Assembly: GCA_026414265.1 (NCBI GenBank)
Contig: JAOAJI010000011.1
Span: 1 to 36,877 of the forward strand
Origin: Microcaldota archaeon
GTDB lineage: Archaea; Micrarchaeota; Micrarchaeia; Anstonellales; SKW190
Length of the DNA stretch: 36,877 nucleotides
Reading direction: 5' to 3'
This document shows positions 28,393 through 36,877 of the stretch, one piece after another. The notes beneath the pieces are model-generated. The model was not told where the DNA came from. It did no database searches and saw only the letters and a list, made by a program, of their open reading frames with translations. Each line of letters starts with the position of its first letter. Within the stretch, counting starts at the first letter, position 1. Both the position numbers and the translations under genes were made by a program.

Positions 28393-29374
28393 ACCAGACA
28401 AGAACGAGATCGAATTTGAAGCAGATAATGTCATTGTTACAGGCGGAGCTGGTTTTATAGGAAGTCATCTGGTAGAAAGGTTATTAGAGACAGAAAAAAC
28501 CAAGGAAAACATTAACATGTACGTAATAGATAACCTACACACTGGAAGCTTGAATAACCTGAAAAAAGTAAAAAATAAAATTAACTTCATCTATGGTAAT
28601 GCTGGAGAAACAAAAAACCTCAACATTAAAACTAACATTATTTTTCATTTAGGGATTTATTCATCATCTCCTATGTACAAAGAAAATCCAGAACTTTGTT
28701 CTGTAGTAATAAAAGACTTCATTAACTTGTTAGAGTTTGCAAGGAGAAATGATGCAAAAGTAGTTTTTTCCTCTTCATCATCAATTTACAATTTACTTGA
28801 ACCGCCTCACAGTGAAGACATGCACATAATTCCTACAGACTACTACACAGAGGCAAGATACTTTATGGAAAGACTTGGAGAACTCTACAATAAACTGTAC
28901 GGCGTAGACGTTGTAGCTTTGAGACTTTTCAGTGTTTATGGACCAAATGAACTTTATAAAAAAGAGTATGCTAATTTGGTCAGTCAGTTTCTCTGGTCGA
29001 TTTTAAAAGATAAAGAAATTATAATTTTTGGCGATGGTAAACAGAAAAGAGATTTCATCTACGTAGACGACGTAGTCCGTGCCTTCCTCTTAGCTGCCAC
29101 AAAAAAAAGTAATTCAAAGATATTTAATGTAGGAACAGGTATCAGCTATGAGATAAACGAAATGCTAAAAATTCTAGAAAAAGTTATAGGTAAGAAAGCA
29201 CGTGTCAGATACGTCGAAAATAAAATTAAAAACTACGTATACAAAACTCTAGCAGATACAGCAAAAGCTGAAAAAGAACTCAATTTCAAGGCAAAAATAC
29301 CTTTAGAACTAGGAATAAGAAAATTAGTTGAACACTACAAGAACATGCATGAGTTTGCGGGAGAAGGGATTTGA
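28373..29374 (+). CDS. NAD-dependent epimerase/dehydratase (nucleotide sugar, SDR family)
   Basis: VTGGAGFIGSHLVERLL, SSSSIYN, YTEARYFMERL (variant YxxxK-like region), RLFSVYGPNE, KRDFIYVDDVVRAF. Confidence 0.92.
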   Translation: MKNQESEPDKNEIEFEADNVIVTGGAGFIGSHLVERLLETEKTKENINMYVIDNLHTGSLNNLKKVKNKINFIYGNAGETKNLNIKTNIIFHLGIYSSSPMYKENPELCSVVIKDFINLLEFARRNDAKVVFSSSSSIYNLLEPPHSEDMHIIPTDYYTEARYFMERLGELYNKLYGVDVVALRLFSVYGPNELYKKEYANLVSQFLWSILKDKEIIIFGDGKQKRDFIYVDDVVRAFLLAATKKSNSKIFNVGTGISYEINEMLKILEKVIGKKARVRYVENKIKNYVYKTLADTAKAEKELNFKAKIPLELGIRKLVEHYKNMHEFAGEGI

Positions 29375-29441
29375 ACCCTTGAACCCACTAAGGGACCAGA
29401 CCCTGAATCTGGCGCATTTGACCAGGCTTTGCTACTCCCGC
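29356..29441 (-). tRNA. tRNA-Leu (CAG)
   Basis: Reverse complement GCGGGAG..CCAGATTCAGGGTCTGG..long variable arm..GGGTTCAAATCCC..CTCCCGC-A; anticodon CAG. Confidence 0.95.
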
Positions 29442-29533
29442 ATAGCATGATATAAACATGTTTGCTTTTTAATGTATTAATTAGCTAAAAACCTTTATAG
29501 ATATAAAATTTCTAAAAATAAAACCGAAAGAAG

Positions 29534-29980
29534 TTAAGAAAAAATCTCTGTGTAAATGTTTTTGTCAGTGGTATTATAAAATATCCTTATGATTATTTCA
29601 TCATCTACTCTGCTACTTGGATTATCATAAAAAAAAGGTTTTACATTTGATGGCAAAGTAGCTACAAAATTTGAATTTTGGTTGTCTATCTTCATACTCG
29701 CATTTAATACGGTCAGTGAACCAGAATTATCGATGGAGAATCTGCTGCTAGTTGGTATTAATACCTTGGCCTTGACTTCGCCCTTTGTCAAAAAAACTTC
29801 AGTGTATTTGTCTTTTAATGTCGATACTAAATATCTAAGCTTGATAATCTTTAGATCTTCCAAAGCCTCGTTTGTTTTAGTGTAGCCAATATAAATTAAC
29901 GGCAATACAGCTATCATTATAAGACCCAAGGTTAAAACAAATTCAAAGCTCAGCTGAAGTTTTAATTTTTTTATGACCAT
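29534..29980 (-). CDS. Type IV pilin-like protein with class III-like signal peptide
   Basis: KLQLSFEFVLTLGLIMIAVLPLIYIGY: Q(+1)xSxE(+5) before a hydrophobic helix, typical of archaeal class III pilins. Confidence 0.65.
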   Translation of the reverse strand: MVIKKLKLQLSFEFVLTLGLIMIAVLPLIYIGYTKTNEALEDLKIIKLRYLVSTLKDKYTEVFLTKGEVKAKVLIPTSSRFSIDNSGSLTVLNASMKIDNQNSNFVATLPSNVKPFFYDNPSSRVDDEIIIRIFYNTTDKNIYTEIFS

Positions 29981-30070
29981 GATAGAAATATGATTTTATC
30001 GATTTAAATTACTTATCAATCCTGGATTTATAATAAAAAAATTCCTAATATATAATTGAATCGTGGTTTG

Positions 30071-31291
30071 ATGAAAATAGGAATAGTTTCAGACACCCAT
30101 TTTGGTTATAAAAGATTCTATGACGATGCCTTTGAACAAGGCAAACACGCGTTTATCAAAGCAGCTGAACTTTGCGATGTTATTCTCTCTCCAGGAGACG
30201 TATTTGACTCCAGAATTCCTAGCCTCGATACTTTGATAAAAACAATCGATATATTTAACCAAGTTAAAAGACTGAACAAAAGAATATATGTAATACCAGG
30301 CACACACGAAAGAAGGTCCAAAGAACTTTCTAATCCAATTGAAATACTCGAAAAAGCGGACTTAGTAATTAACGTACATAACAAAACAGAAATATTTGAA
30401 AAAGAGAATGAGAAAATTTCAGTATCTGGATTAGGAGGAGTACCAGAGGAATTTGCTAAAGAAGCATTAAAACATTTGACGATAAAAACTTACAAAGACT
30501 GCTTCAATATATTTATGTTTCACCAAACTATTCAAGAATTCATGCCCGTACCGATGCCAGAAATGATGAGCTTAGAAGACTTACCTAAAGGATTTGACTT
30601 GTATGTGTGTGGGCACTACCATAAAAATAGAACAATTATTGACAAAGAAAGAAATTTCAGGTTTGTCATACCAGGTTCTACAGTACTAACACAACTGAAA
30701 GAAGAAGAACAAGGACCTAAAGGTTTTTACATCTACGATACTAAAAAAGATGAATTTGAATTCGTAACTATTCCATCTAGAAATTTTTTTGTGATTAAAC
30801 TGAATTTTGATAAAGTTACAAACACTCAAATTAATAAAGCGTTACATGATAAATTGGAAGAGTACTTAGATTCTGAAAATTTCACAAAAGCTCATGAAAA
30901 AACTATTGTAAATGAGAAACAAAAACCGATTATTAAAGTTATTCTTAGCGGAACTTACAAAAAAAATGAGAACATACTATTGGAAATAAACAACTTCTCA
31001 GATCGTGCGTTGATCGAGGTTCAGAATAATTTGGTAGAAGAAGGGAATACTTCTAATATGAATAAATATCTACAAGAAATGAAAAACTACAGCACAAACA
31101 TTATCAAAGAAATTATTAAGGATTCTTTTAAGGGCCAAATTGAACTAGAACAATTAAGTAGAGATATAGATTTGACCAACGTAATTGATGTGTTTGCTGA
31201 TGATGACCAACAAGAGCATCAAAGAATAATAGATGCAATATTGAACAACATAGTAAAAGACGAAGAAAAAACTAATAACCAAGACAATTAA
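30071..31291 (+). CDS. Mre11/SbcD-like metallophosphoesterase
   Basis: SDTHFG, PGDVFD, PGTHERR, FMFHQT, CGHYHKN motifs. Confidence 0.85.
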   Translation: MKIGIVSDTHFGYKRFYDDAFEQGKHAFIKAAELCDVILSPGDVFDSRIPSLDTLIKTIDIFNQVKRLNKRIYVIPGTHERRSKELSNPIEILEKADLVINVHNKTEIFEKENEKISVSGLGGVPEEFAKEALKHLTIKTYKDCFNIFMFHQTIQEFMPVPMPEMMSLEDLPKGFDLYVCGHYHKNRTIIDKERNFRFVIPGSTVLTQLKEEEQGPKGFYIYDTKKDEFEFVTIPSRNFFVIKLNFDKVTNTQINKALHDKLEEYLDSENFTKAHEKTIVNEKQKPIIKVILSGTYKKNENILLEINNFSDRALIEVQNNLVEEGNTSNMNKYLQEMKNYSTNIIKEIIKDSFKGQIELEQLSRDIDLTNVIDVFADDDQQEHQRIIDAILNNIVKDEEKTNNQDN

Positions 31292-31301
31292 ATTAAACTT
31301 G

Positions 31302-31373
31302 TGGACCTGGAGGGATTTGAACCCTCGGCCTCCCGCACGCCAAGCGGGCACTCTACCACTGAGCTACAGGCCC
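31302..31373 (-). tRNA. tRNA-Ala (GGC)
   Basis: Reverse complement GGGCCTGTAGCTCAGTGGTAGAGTGCCCGCTTGGCGTGCGGGAGGCCGAGGGTTCAAATCCCTCCAGGTCCA; G3:U70 pair present. Confidence 0.96.
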
Positions 31374-31502
31374 TTTTTATATGACAATCAACGTGTGAAA
31401 TAATTCTCTTTTAATGATTTTTTCAGTAAAAGCACGTTATTAAGAAGTAAGTATTAAACAAAAATTAAAAATATTTCTTAATCAAGTTATTGATTTCCTA
31501 AC

Positions 31503-32036
31503 CTAATCTTCTTCTTCATCTTCTTCGTGGTCTTTTTTAGCGCTCTTACCGTATCTGTAGTCTATTAGAAGTAGTTCTTTGGTGTCGTTCTGCGCCAAAG
31601 TTAATAGATCCACCAGTGTTCTCGTAACTTCTTCTTCTTCTACTTGTTCCTTTGCAAACCACAAAAGCAATTCCTTAGCAGCTGGGTCATGAACATCGTC
31701 AGCAAGCTTGTATAGATCGTTAATCTGCTTAGTAACTTTAACTTCGTGATTGTAAGCTGCTTTGGCTGCTTCTAAAGGACTCTTGTAGTTCGAGTTGACT
31801 GCCTCTATTTGGTGAAACGTTATTCTCTCGTTTCTGTCAACTAAATGCCTGTAGAATTTCATAGCATGCTCTATTTCTTCTTTTGCATGATGAAGCATCC
31901 ATTTAGCCAACCCTTTTAGTGCCATGCTTTCAAAGTATTCTGACACACCTAAATACAGATATGCTGCGTGTAATTCATTTCTAATCTGCTCACACATCTT
32001 ATCCTTCAACTTTTGATCTACTGCCATATAAACCAC
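31503..32036 (-). CDS. Ferritin-like protein
   Basis: ELHAAYLYLGVSEYFE, MLHHAKEEIEHAMKFYRHL, KEQVEEEEV; acidic C-terminal tail. Confidence 0.93.
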   Translation of the reverse strand: MVYMAVDQKLKDKMCEQIRNELHAAYLYLGVSEYFESMALKGLAKWMLHHAKEEIEHAMKFYRHLVDRNERITFHQIEAVNSNYKSPLEAAKAAYNHEVKVTKQINDLYKLADDVHDPAAKELLLWFAKEQVEEEEVTRTLVDLLTLAQNDTKELLLIDYRYGKSAKKDHEEDEEED

Positions 32037-32094
32037 CTGAAAAAATATTATGTTAAAGCTAGATTAAAAAAATATATTAAAATAGATTAAAATG

Positions 32095-32574
32095 TCATTT
32101 GTTTATAGAATTTATATGCTCTAAAACCTGTTTAGCGTGATTTTCTGGTTTTACATTTTCCCATACTTTTAGGACAGTTAGATTTTTATCAACCAATATC
32201 GTAGTCCTTGTTATTCCTTCGTACTTTTTTCCCATAAAGCTCTTTTCACCAAGTATACCTAGTTCTCGAGTCATAACTTTTTGCTTGTCACTCAGTAACT
32301 TGACCTTTAAATTATACTTATCACAGAACTTCTTGTGTGAAGCCTCATCATCGTTGGAAATCCCTATGACTTCAGCTTTTGCTTCATGAAACTTCTCTAG
32401 ATGCTGAGAAAATTCTTTTGCTTCAACAGTACAACCAGGGGTATCGTCTTTAGGATAGAAATATATAACCAGGTAGTCTTTTATATGCTTAGACAACTTC
32501 GTAGATTTTCCGCTCATATCAGTAAGTTCATAGTCTTTTATTTTCTCTCCTTCTCTCACTTTAACGTAGCCCAT
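32095..32574 (-). CDS. bcp: Peroxiredoxin, Bcp/PrxQ type
   Basis: YFYPKDDTPGCTVEAKEF, GISNDDEASHKKFCDKY. Confidence 0.95.
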   Translation of the reverse strand: MGYVKVREGEKIKDYELTDMSGKSTKLSKHIKDYLVIYFYPKDDTPGCTVEAKEFSQHLEKFHEAKAEVIGISNDDEASHKKFCDKYNLKVKLLSDKQKVMTRELGILGEKSFMGKKYEGITRTTILVDKNLTVLKVWENVKPENHAKQVLEHINSINK

Positions 32575-32697
32575 AATACCACCTAAATTTTTAGGAATGA
32601 AAACACTTTTTAATAAGTTTCAGTTTTGAATAACCATTCTATGTAGATTCTATGTAAATTATGTAAAGCAAGGTAGTTTAGACACATGTTTGAAAAG

Positions 32698-34164
32698 TCA
32701 ACCAAGAAATCTTCGAAGAGCTGCAGCCGATGTAATCAATTCAGTTAAGTTCTCAAAAGAATAATTTTTGATAGCTATTATGATTTTGTCAGTTATCTCT
32801 TTGTGCTTTTTGTCGATTTCGTAATCTACTAAGTCTTCAATCTTTTTCTTTACTTCTCTGTGAACAAAAGGACTATGTGGATTGAAGAACTTTAGAGCAC
32901 ATTTTAAATCATAATCAAAGTTGCTGTAGACTTTCCTGACTTCATGGAGATAAGTATCGTCAATTACATTTATTGCCAAGAGCTCTGGAGGATAGCCTAT
33001 GGAATACATAGCTGCAGCGAAAGTTATTGCCCTTGGCAGTTTAACCTTACCTGTTTCCCTTGAATAACCGAACAAACCTATGTGGAGCTTTCTTCTTCTT
33101 CTTTTAGGTATGTATTTAGAGATTAAGTTAACAACATTAGCAATTTGACCTACTTGCTTCGCATACTCTTCAGAATACTTTTCTATGATTTCATAATACA
33201 CATCGTCATCAATGATTTTCGGAGACTGTGTCTGCTTATGATTTAGTTTTTTAACTGAGTCAACAACAGAGTTAACATCGTTATCGTACTTGAATGAACT
33301 TTGTAGAGTAAAAGTATGTGTAAAAGGATATCCTTTCATCAATTGGTCTACAGTTTCAGGCCTCATGTTACCTCTAAATGGAGCTGAACCAACTCCAATT
33401 ATAGGATAGATTTTTATTTTTGTTTCTTTCTGAAGAAGCCATAGCTTATACATGCCTATTTTGTTCATCAATACTGCAGATAAATTACCGTAATTCAAAG
33501 CAGGATCAGACCTTGCTAAGAAAACTCGCTGATACTCTAATTCTTTATTTTCTAAAAAACCCTTAACAATTCTGTCACAGTTAAGTATCTGCTCCTTTGT
33601 CTCAAATAACGGAATAACATTGATTTGTTCAGGATTGAAATCACCAATCCAATCAATTACTTTCATTCCTGTTTTGTCAATAAGCTTTGTTTTTTTGCCT
33701 ACAACAAAATCTTTGTAATAATAAAAGATTGCGTTCAAAGATTTGACATCAGACGTCATTGGTAATATTACTTCAAAAACAGGAGTCACGTCTCTGTTGT
33801 AAAAAAGTTTTGCCACATCGTAAAATCTTGGAATGCTTTCAAGTGTTTCAATCAATAATTTTGCCTCATTTTTCTCAACTACAGGATTGGGCACTCTCAA
33901 GGTCAAAAACTTGTCTTCTCCAAGAATAGTTTCTTTGAAGTAGTCACCATACCTAGTAAAAAGTTTTTTGACAACTTGGTTATCAACCTCCTTACCTTCA
34001 TAATCCCACATCTGCTCTTCTATACCCATATGAGAGAATACATAATAGGCTTCCTGAATCTCGTCCTCTGCAGCCATATCGTGGTAATTGGCAAAGAAAG
34101 GTATGTTAACATTATCAGGATGCTGTGTACTCATCGTTTTAGGCACGTTTACCCTTAGTGTCAT
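32698..34164 (-). CDS. ppcA: Phosphoenolpyruvate carboxylase, archaeal type
   Basis: PKTMSTQHPDNVNIPFF, ARSDPALNYG, GVGSAPFRGNMRPE; about 488 aa. Confidence 0.94.
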   Translation of the reverse strand: MTLRVNVPKTMSTQHPDNVNIPFFANYHDMAAEDEIQEAYYVFSHMGIEEQMWDYEGKEVDNQVVKKLFTRYGDYFKETILGEDKFLTLRVPNPVVEKNEAKLLIETLESIPRFYDVAKLFYNRDVTPVFEVILPMTSDVKSLNAIFYYYKDFVVGKKTKLIDKTGMKVIDWIGDFNPEQINVIPLFETKEQILNCDRIVKGFLENKELEYQRVFLARSDPALNYGNLSAVLMNKIGMYKLWLLQKETKIKIYPIIGVGSAPFRGNMRPETVDQLMKGYPFTHTFTLQSSFKYDNDVNSVVDSVKKLNHKQTQSPKIIDDDVYYEIIEKYSEEYAKQVGQIANVVNLISKYIPKRRRRKLHIGLFGYSRETGKVKLPRAITFAAAMYSIGYPPELLAINVIDDTYLHEVRKVYSNFDYDLKCALKFFNPHSPFVHREVKKKIEDLVDYEIDKKHKEITDKIIIAIKNYSFENLTELITSAAALRRFLG

Positions 34165-34215
34165 TTATTGCACACCTCAACTTTAAGGAATTCAGAAATA
34201 ATTAGATATATAGTA

Positions 34216-35328
34216 TCAATCATCATTTATTTTTGGCTGTTGCATCGTAATACAATGAATCCCACCCAGACCGTATACAAGTTCTTTGCTCTTAATCATT
34301 ACTATTTCTCTGGTAGGAAATGCTTGAGCAAGTATCTCAATTGCAGTAGTATCGTGTTTACTATCAAAAACAGGGAGTAAAACTATTTTATTAGCAACAT
34401 AGAAATTTGCATAAGATGCAGGAAGCCTTTTGTTATCGGTATCGTACAAAGGATCTGGCATCGGTAAATTTTTTATCTCATAATCTAGTTCTTCAGACTC
34501 AACAAATTTTGTTAATAACTTTAAGTTCTGGTTAAGGATATTGTTGTTTTCGTCTAGCCAATTGCGTTCATGCGCTATTAAAATACATTTTTCAGAAAAC
34601 CTGCAAAAATCATCAACATGACCGTCAGTATCATCTCCTACAATACCGTTTCTTAACCAAACAATTTTTTGCACATTTAAATAATTCTTGAGCTTTTCTT
34701 CTATTTCTTCTTTTGTTAAATGTGGGTTTCTATTTTTGTTTAGTAAACATTGTTCTGTAGTAAGTAAAATGCCTTTTCCATCACAATCTATCGAACCGCC
34801 TTCTAATACCATATCTGGGAAAAAAAGCTCTGCCTTTTCACTGCCCTTACTTTCGTATATGCTTCTTGCTACTTCAATTCCGCTTATGTTATCAGGTATT
34901 AAGTCATCGTACTTGTTACCCCATGCATTGAAAACCCACTTTACAATCCCCAGCTTATCCATTTCACTTGAGACAAGAAAAATAGGTAAATAATCCCTGG
35001 TCCAAACATCTTGACTCTTGATTCTGTAGAACTCAACATTGGAATTGTATGCTGAATTAACTTCTAATAGTCTTTCCACCTCTTGCTCATGTTTTTCATC
35101 ATCAACCAATATTCTTACTTTCTCGTAATGAGACAAAGCAGAAATTATTTCACAATAAGTTTTCTGAACTTTTCTGATAATACTGCTTGGAAACGTCAGC
35201 TCGTTCTTTGGGAATGACAACCAAGTGGCTTCGTGCTCCTCAAACTCTGCAGGTAAACGATAATCGTAGTTTTTATGAACTTCAGAAAACTCTTCAGCCA
35301 TTAAAACAACTCTGAAAGCAGACATCAA
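34216..35328 (-). CDS. aguA: Agmatine deiminase
   Basis: EEHEATWLSFP, WTRDYLPIF, LEGGSIDCDGKG, VGDDTDGHVDD, GLGGIHCITMQQP. Confidence 0.95.
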   Translation of the reverse strand: MMSAFRVVLMAEEFSEVHKNYDYRLPAEFEEHEATWLSFPKNELTFPSSIIRKVQKTYCEIISALSHYEKVRILVDDEKHEQEVERLLEVNSAYNSNVEFYRIKSQDVWTRDYLPIFLVSSEMDKLGIVKWVFNAWGNKYDDLIPDNISGIEVARSIYESKGSEKAELFFPDMVLEGGSIDCDGKGILLTTEQCLLNKNRNPHLTKEEIEEKLKNYLNVQKIVWLRNGIVGDDTDGHVDDFCRFSEKCILIAHERNWLDENNNILNQNLKLLTKFVESEELDYEIKNLPMPDPLYDTDNKRLPASYANFYVANKIVLLPVFDSKHDTTAIEILAQAFPTREIVMIKSKELVYGLGGIHCITMQQPKINDD

Positions 35329-35336
35329 TTAAAAGC

Positions 35337-36209
35337 TTAATCAGATATGCCTTTGTACGTTTTAGGCCTCCTGAACTTCATGAACCCCCAGCCTTCTCTG
35401 ATAAAGTGTGTCAGTGATAGGTCAACCTCACACGTCATAAGCATTTCTCTTTTTTCGGCTTTTGCTATGATCTTACCGAAAGCATCACAGACAAATGAAC
35501 TACCCCAAAAGTCCATGGAATGCTCTCTTCCCACTCTGTTTACTGCTACAACAGGAATAGAATTGGAAATAGCGTGACCACGCATAACATTTACCCATGC
35601 ATCGTGCCAATCGCCCTCTTTCTGTTCTATTCCGTCAACATACCCTATAGCAGAAGGATAAAACAAGATCTCTGCACCTTTAAGAGCCAAGATTCTTGCA
35701 GGTTCAGGGAACCATTGGTCATAACAAATCAGAACACCTATTTTGGCTTTTGGAGTGTTTATTACATCATAGCTTGAGTCGCCTTCCCTAAAATAGTTTC
35801 TTTCATAGAAGCACACATCATGTGGTATGTGCGCCTTCCTATATTTGCTCAATAAATTACCTGTTGGACCGTAAACCAAGCATGTATTGTATTTTGTTTT
35901 CTCGTCAACATGCTCGTAGATACTACCACCTATAACAGTCAAATTATTCTCTTTAGCAATACGTGACAAAAATTCTGATGTTCTTCCAGGGATTTTTTCA
36001 GAATAATCGACATCTACTTTTTCAAATTGAGGGAAATATTCAGTAGAAAAAAGTTCAGGATAACATAAAATATCTACCTTTTTTTCAGCGGCTCTTTTTG
36101 CCATCCGTTCAGCCTGCTCAAGGTTTTTGTTAATGTCTTTCGATATCTCCATCTGCGCCAAACCAATTACCACTCTGTTCGATCCGTTACCGTTAGGACT
36201 ACTACTCAT
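35337..36209 (-). CDS. aguB: N-carbamoylputrescine amidase (nitrilase superfamily)
   Basis: CYPELF, KYRKAHIPHD, ICYDQWFPEPAR; adjacent to aguA. GTG at the track start (36224) looks like the SD, so ATG 36209 is preferred. Confidence 0.94.
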   Translation of the reverse strand: MSSSPNGNGSNRVVIGLAQMEISKDINKNLEQAERMAKRAAEKKVDILCYPELFSTEYFPQFEKVDVDYSEKIPGRTSEFLSRIAKENNLTVIGGSIYEHVDEKTKYNTCLVYGPTGNLLSKYRKAHIPHDVCFYERNYFREGDSSYDVINTPKAKIGVLICYDQWFPEPARILALKGAEILFYPSAIGYVDGIEQKEGDWHDAWVNVMRGHAISNSIPVVAVNRVGREHSMDFWGSSFVCDAFGKIIAKAEKREMLMTCEVDLSLTHFIREGWGFMKFRRPKTYKGISD

Positions 36210-36400
36210 CTTATTTATCACCAAAACAGATAACGTTTACAATGTTTACAATGAATTATGTTAAACTGATAATAAAAATTTTTGGTTTTTTGATTCAAAT
36301 TCTGTTCATAGCATAAAAAATAAATTCCAAATTGCTGTTATTTAGGATGTAATGATAATTAATTATAATGTATGATTCTGATTAAGCAGAAGGTGATACA

Positions 36401-36877
36401 ATGAAACTTGATCCAAGTATTAATGATTATTCTGATGATGACTTCGGTCTATCCTCAGAAAAAGAAAATAAACCCAAACATCCTTCAGAAGATTATGGAC
36501 TCAAACATAGGATGTATTCAAGAATGATTAATGAGATAATCTCACAAGAAAAAAAACTGAATAATATTCTGAACAACAGACTTGACCTTAAGAAAATAGC
36601 TCAGAAATTGGACTACACGCAAATTAACAAAAAAGCCAAACTAACAAGAGAATTGCTAAAAATACTAACAAGTGAATTGAACGAATCAAGAATAGATTAT
36701 GATTTTGTAATTGATCTATGTAATGTATTATCACCAAATCTACAGATACAAGATAAAAGACAATTGATAGAAAAATTGTTCCATAACGACTATAACGTAA
36801 TTAGAGTAAACGACTTTTTTGATGAATTAGAAAGAGACAACTTAAATATTGCTATCGAAGTCATAAATCCTTTAGAC
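36401..36877 (+). CDS. Hypothetical protein (partial, runs off window end)
   Basis: Open frame of 159 codons with AGGTGAT SD upstream of ATG. Confidence 0.75.
   Translation, partial: MKLDPSINDYSDDDFGLSSEKENKPKHPSEDYGLKHRMYSRMINEIISQEKKLNNILNNRLDLKKIAQKLDYTQINKKAKLTRELLKILTSELNESRIDYDFVIDLCNVLSPNLQIQDKRQLIEKLFHNDYNVIRVNDFFDELERDNLNIAIEVINPLD

Noticed and set aside
32640-32672. TATGTA repeated three times upstream of bcp / downstream of ppcA
   Set aside because: Short AT-rich repeats with irregular spacing in an intergenic region, no clear regulatory logic.

Overview
This is an archaeal window: it has an archaeal-type 23S rRNA 5' end, aRF1, aIF2-beta, aIF1A, Trm1, Trm5, Nop5, archaeal PEP carboxylase, GTGAT-type Shine-Dalgarno (SD) sites and TATA-like promoters. 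The gene complement suggests a DPANN-like or otherwise streamlined lineage, but I cannot place it from sequence alone. It encodes about 30 credible genes plus the 5' end of a minus-strand 23S rRNA and three tRNAs (Phe-GAA, Leu-CAG, Ala-GGC). The strongest signal is a 32-codon ORF at 24758-24856, too short for the supplied ORF track, immediately upstream of a DAHP synthase gene (first step of aromatic amino acid synthesis). It encodes MERAKPKTINYFYYSRFFWFSFFYYYFRFFWF, in which 18 of the last 22 residues are Phe, Tyr or Trp. The leader RNA contains two nested 'one strand, two partners' sets. CCAGAAAAAG can pair with either of two identical copies of CTTTTTCTGG, one inside the aromatic codons and one downstream. 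TTCTTTTGGTTTAG can pair with either the start of the leader ORF or the SD of the DAHP synthase. This has the architecture of a ribosome-mediated attenuator like bacterial trp/phe leaders, but in an archaeon; I know of no characterised archaeal example. A tRNA-Phe(GAA) gene follows the DAHP synthase on the same strand. Other points of interest: a 23S gene with no 16S for at least about 36 kb upstream, a Nop5 lacking its N-terminal domain, an Mre11-like nuclease with an altered motif III, a DHS-like protein in the same window as a bacterial-type agmatine-to-putrescine route, and a CDS ending inside an antisense tRNA.
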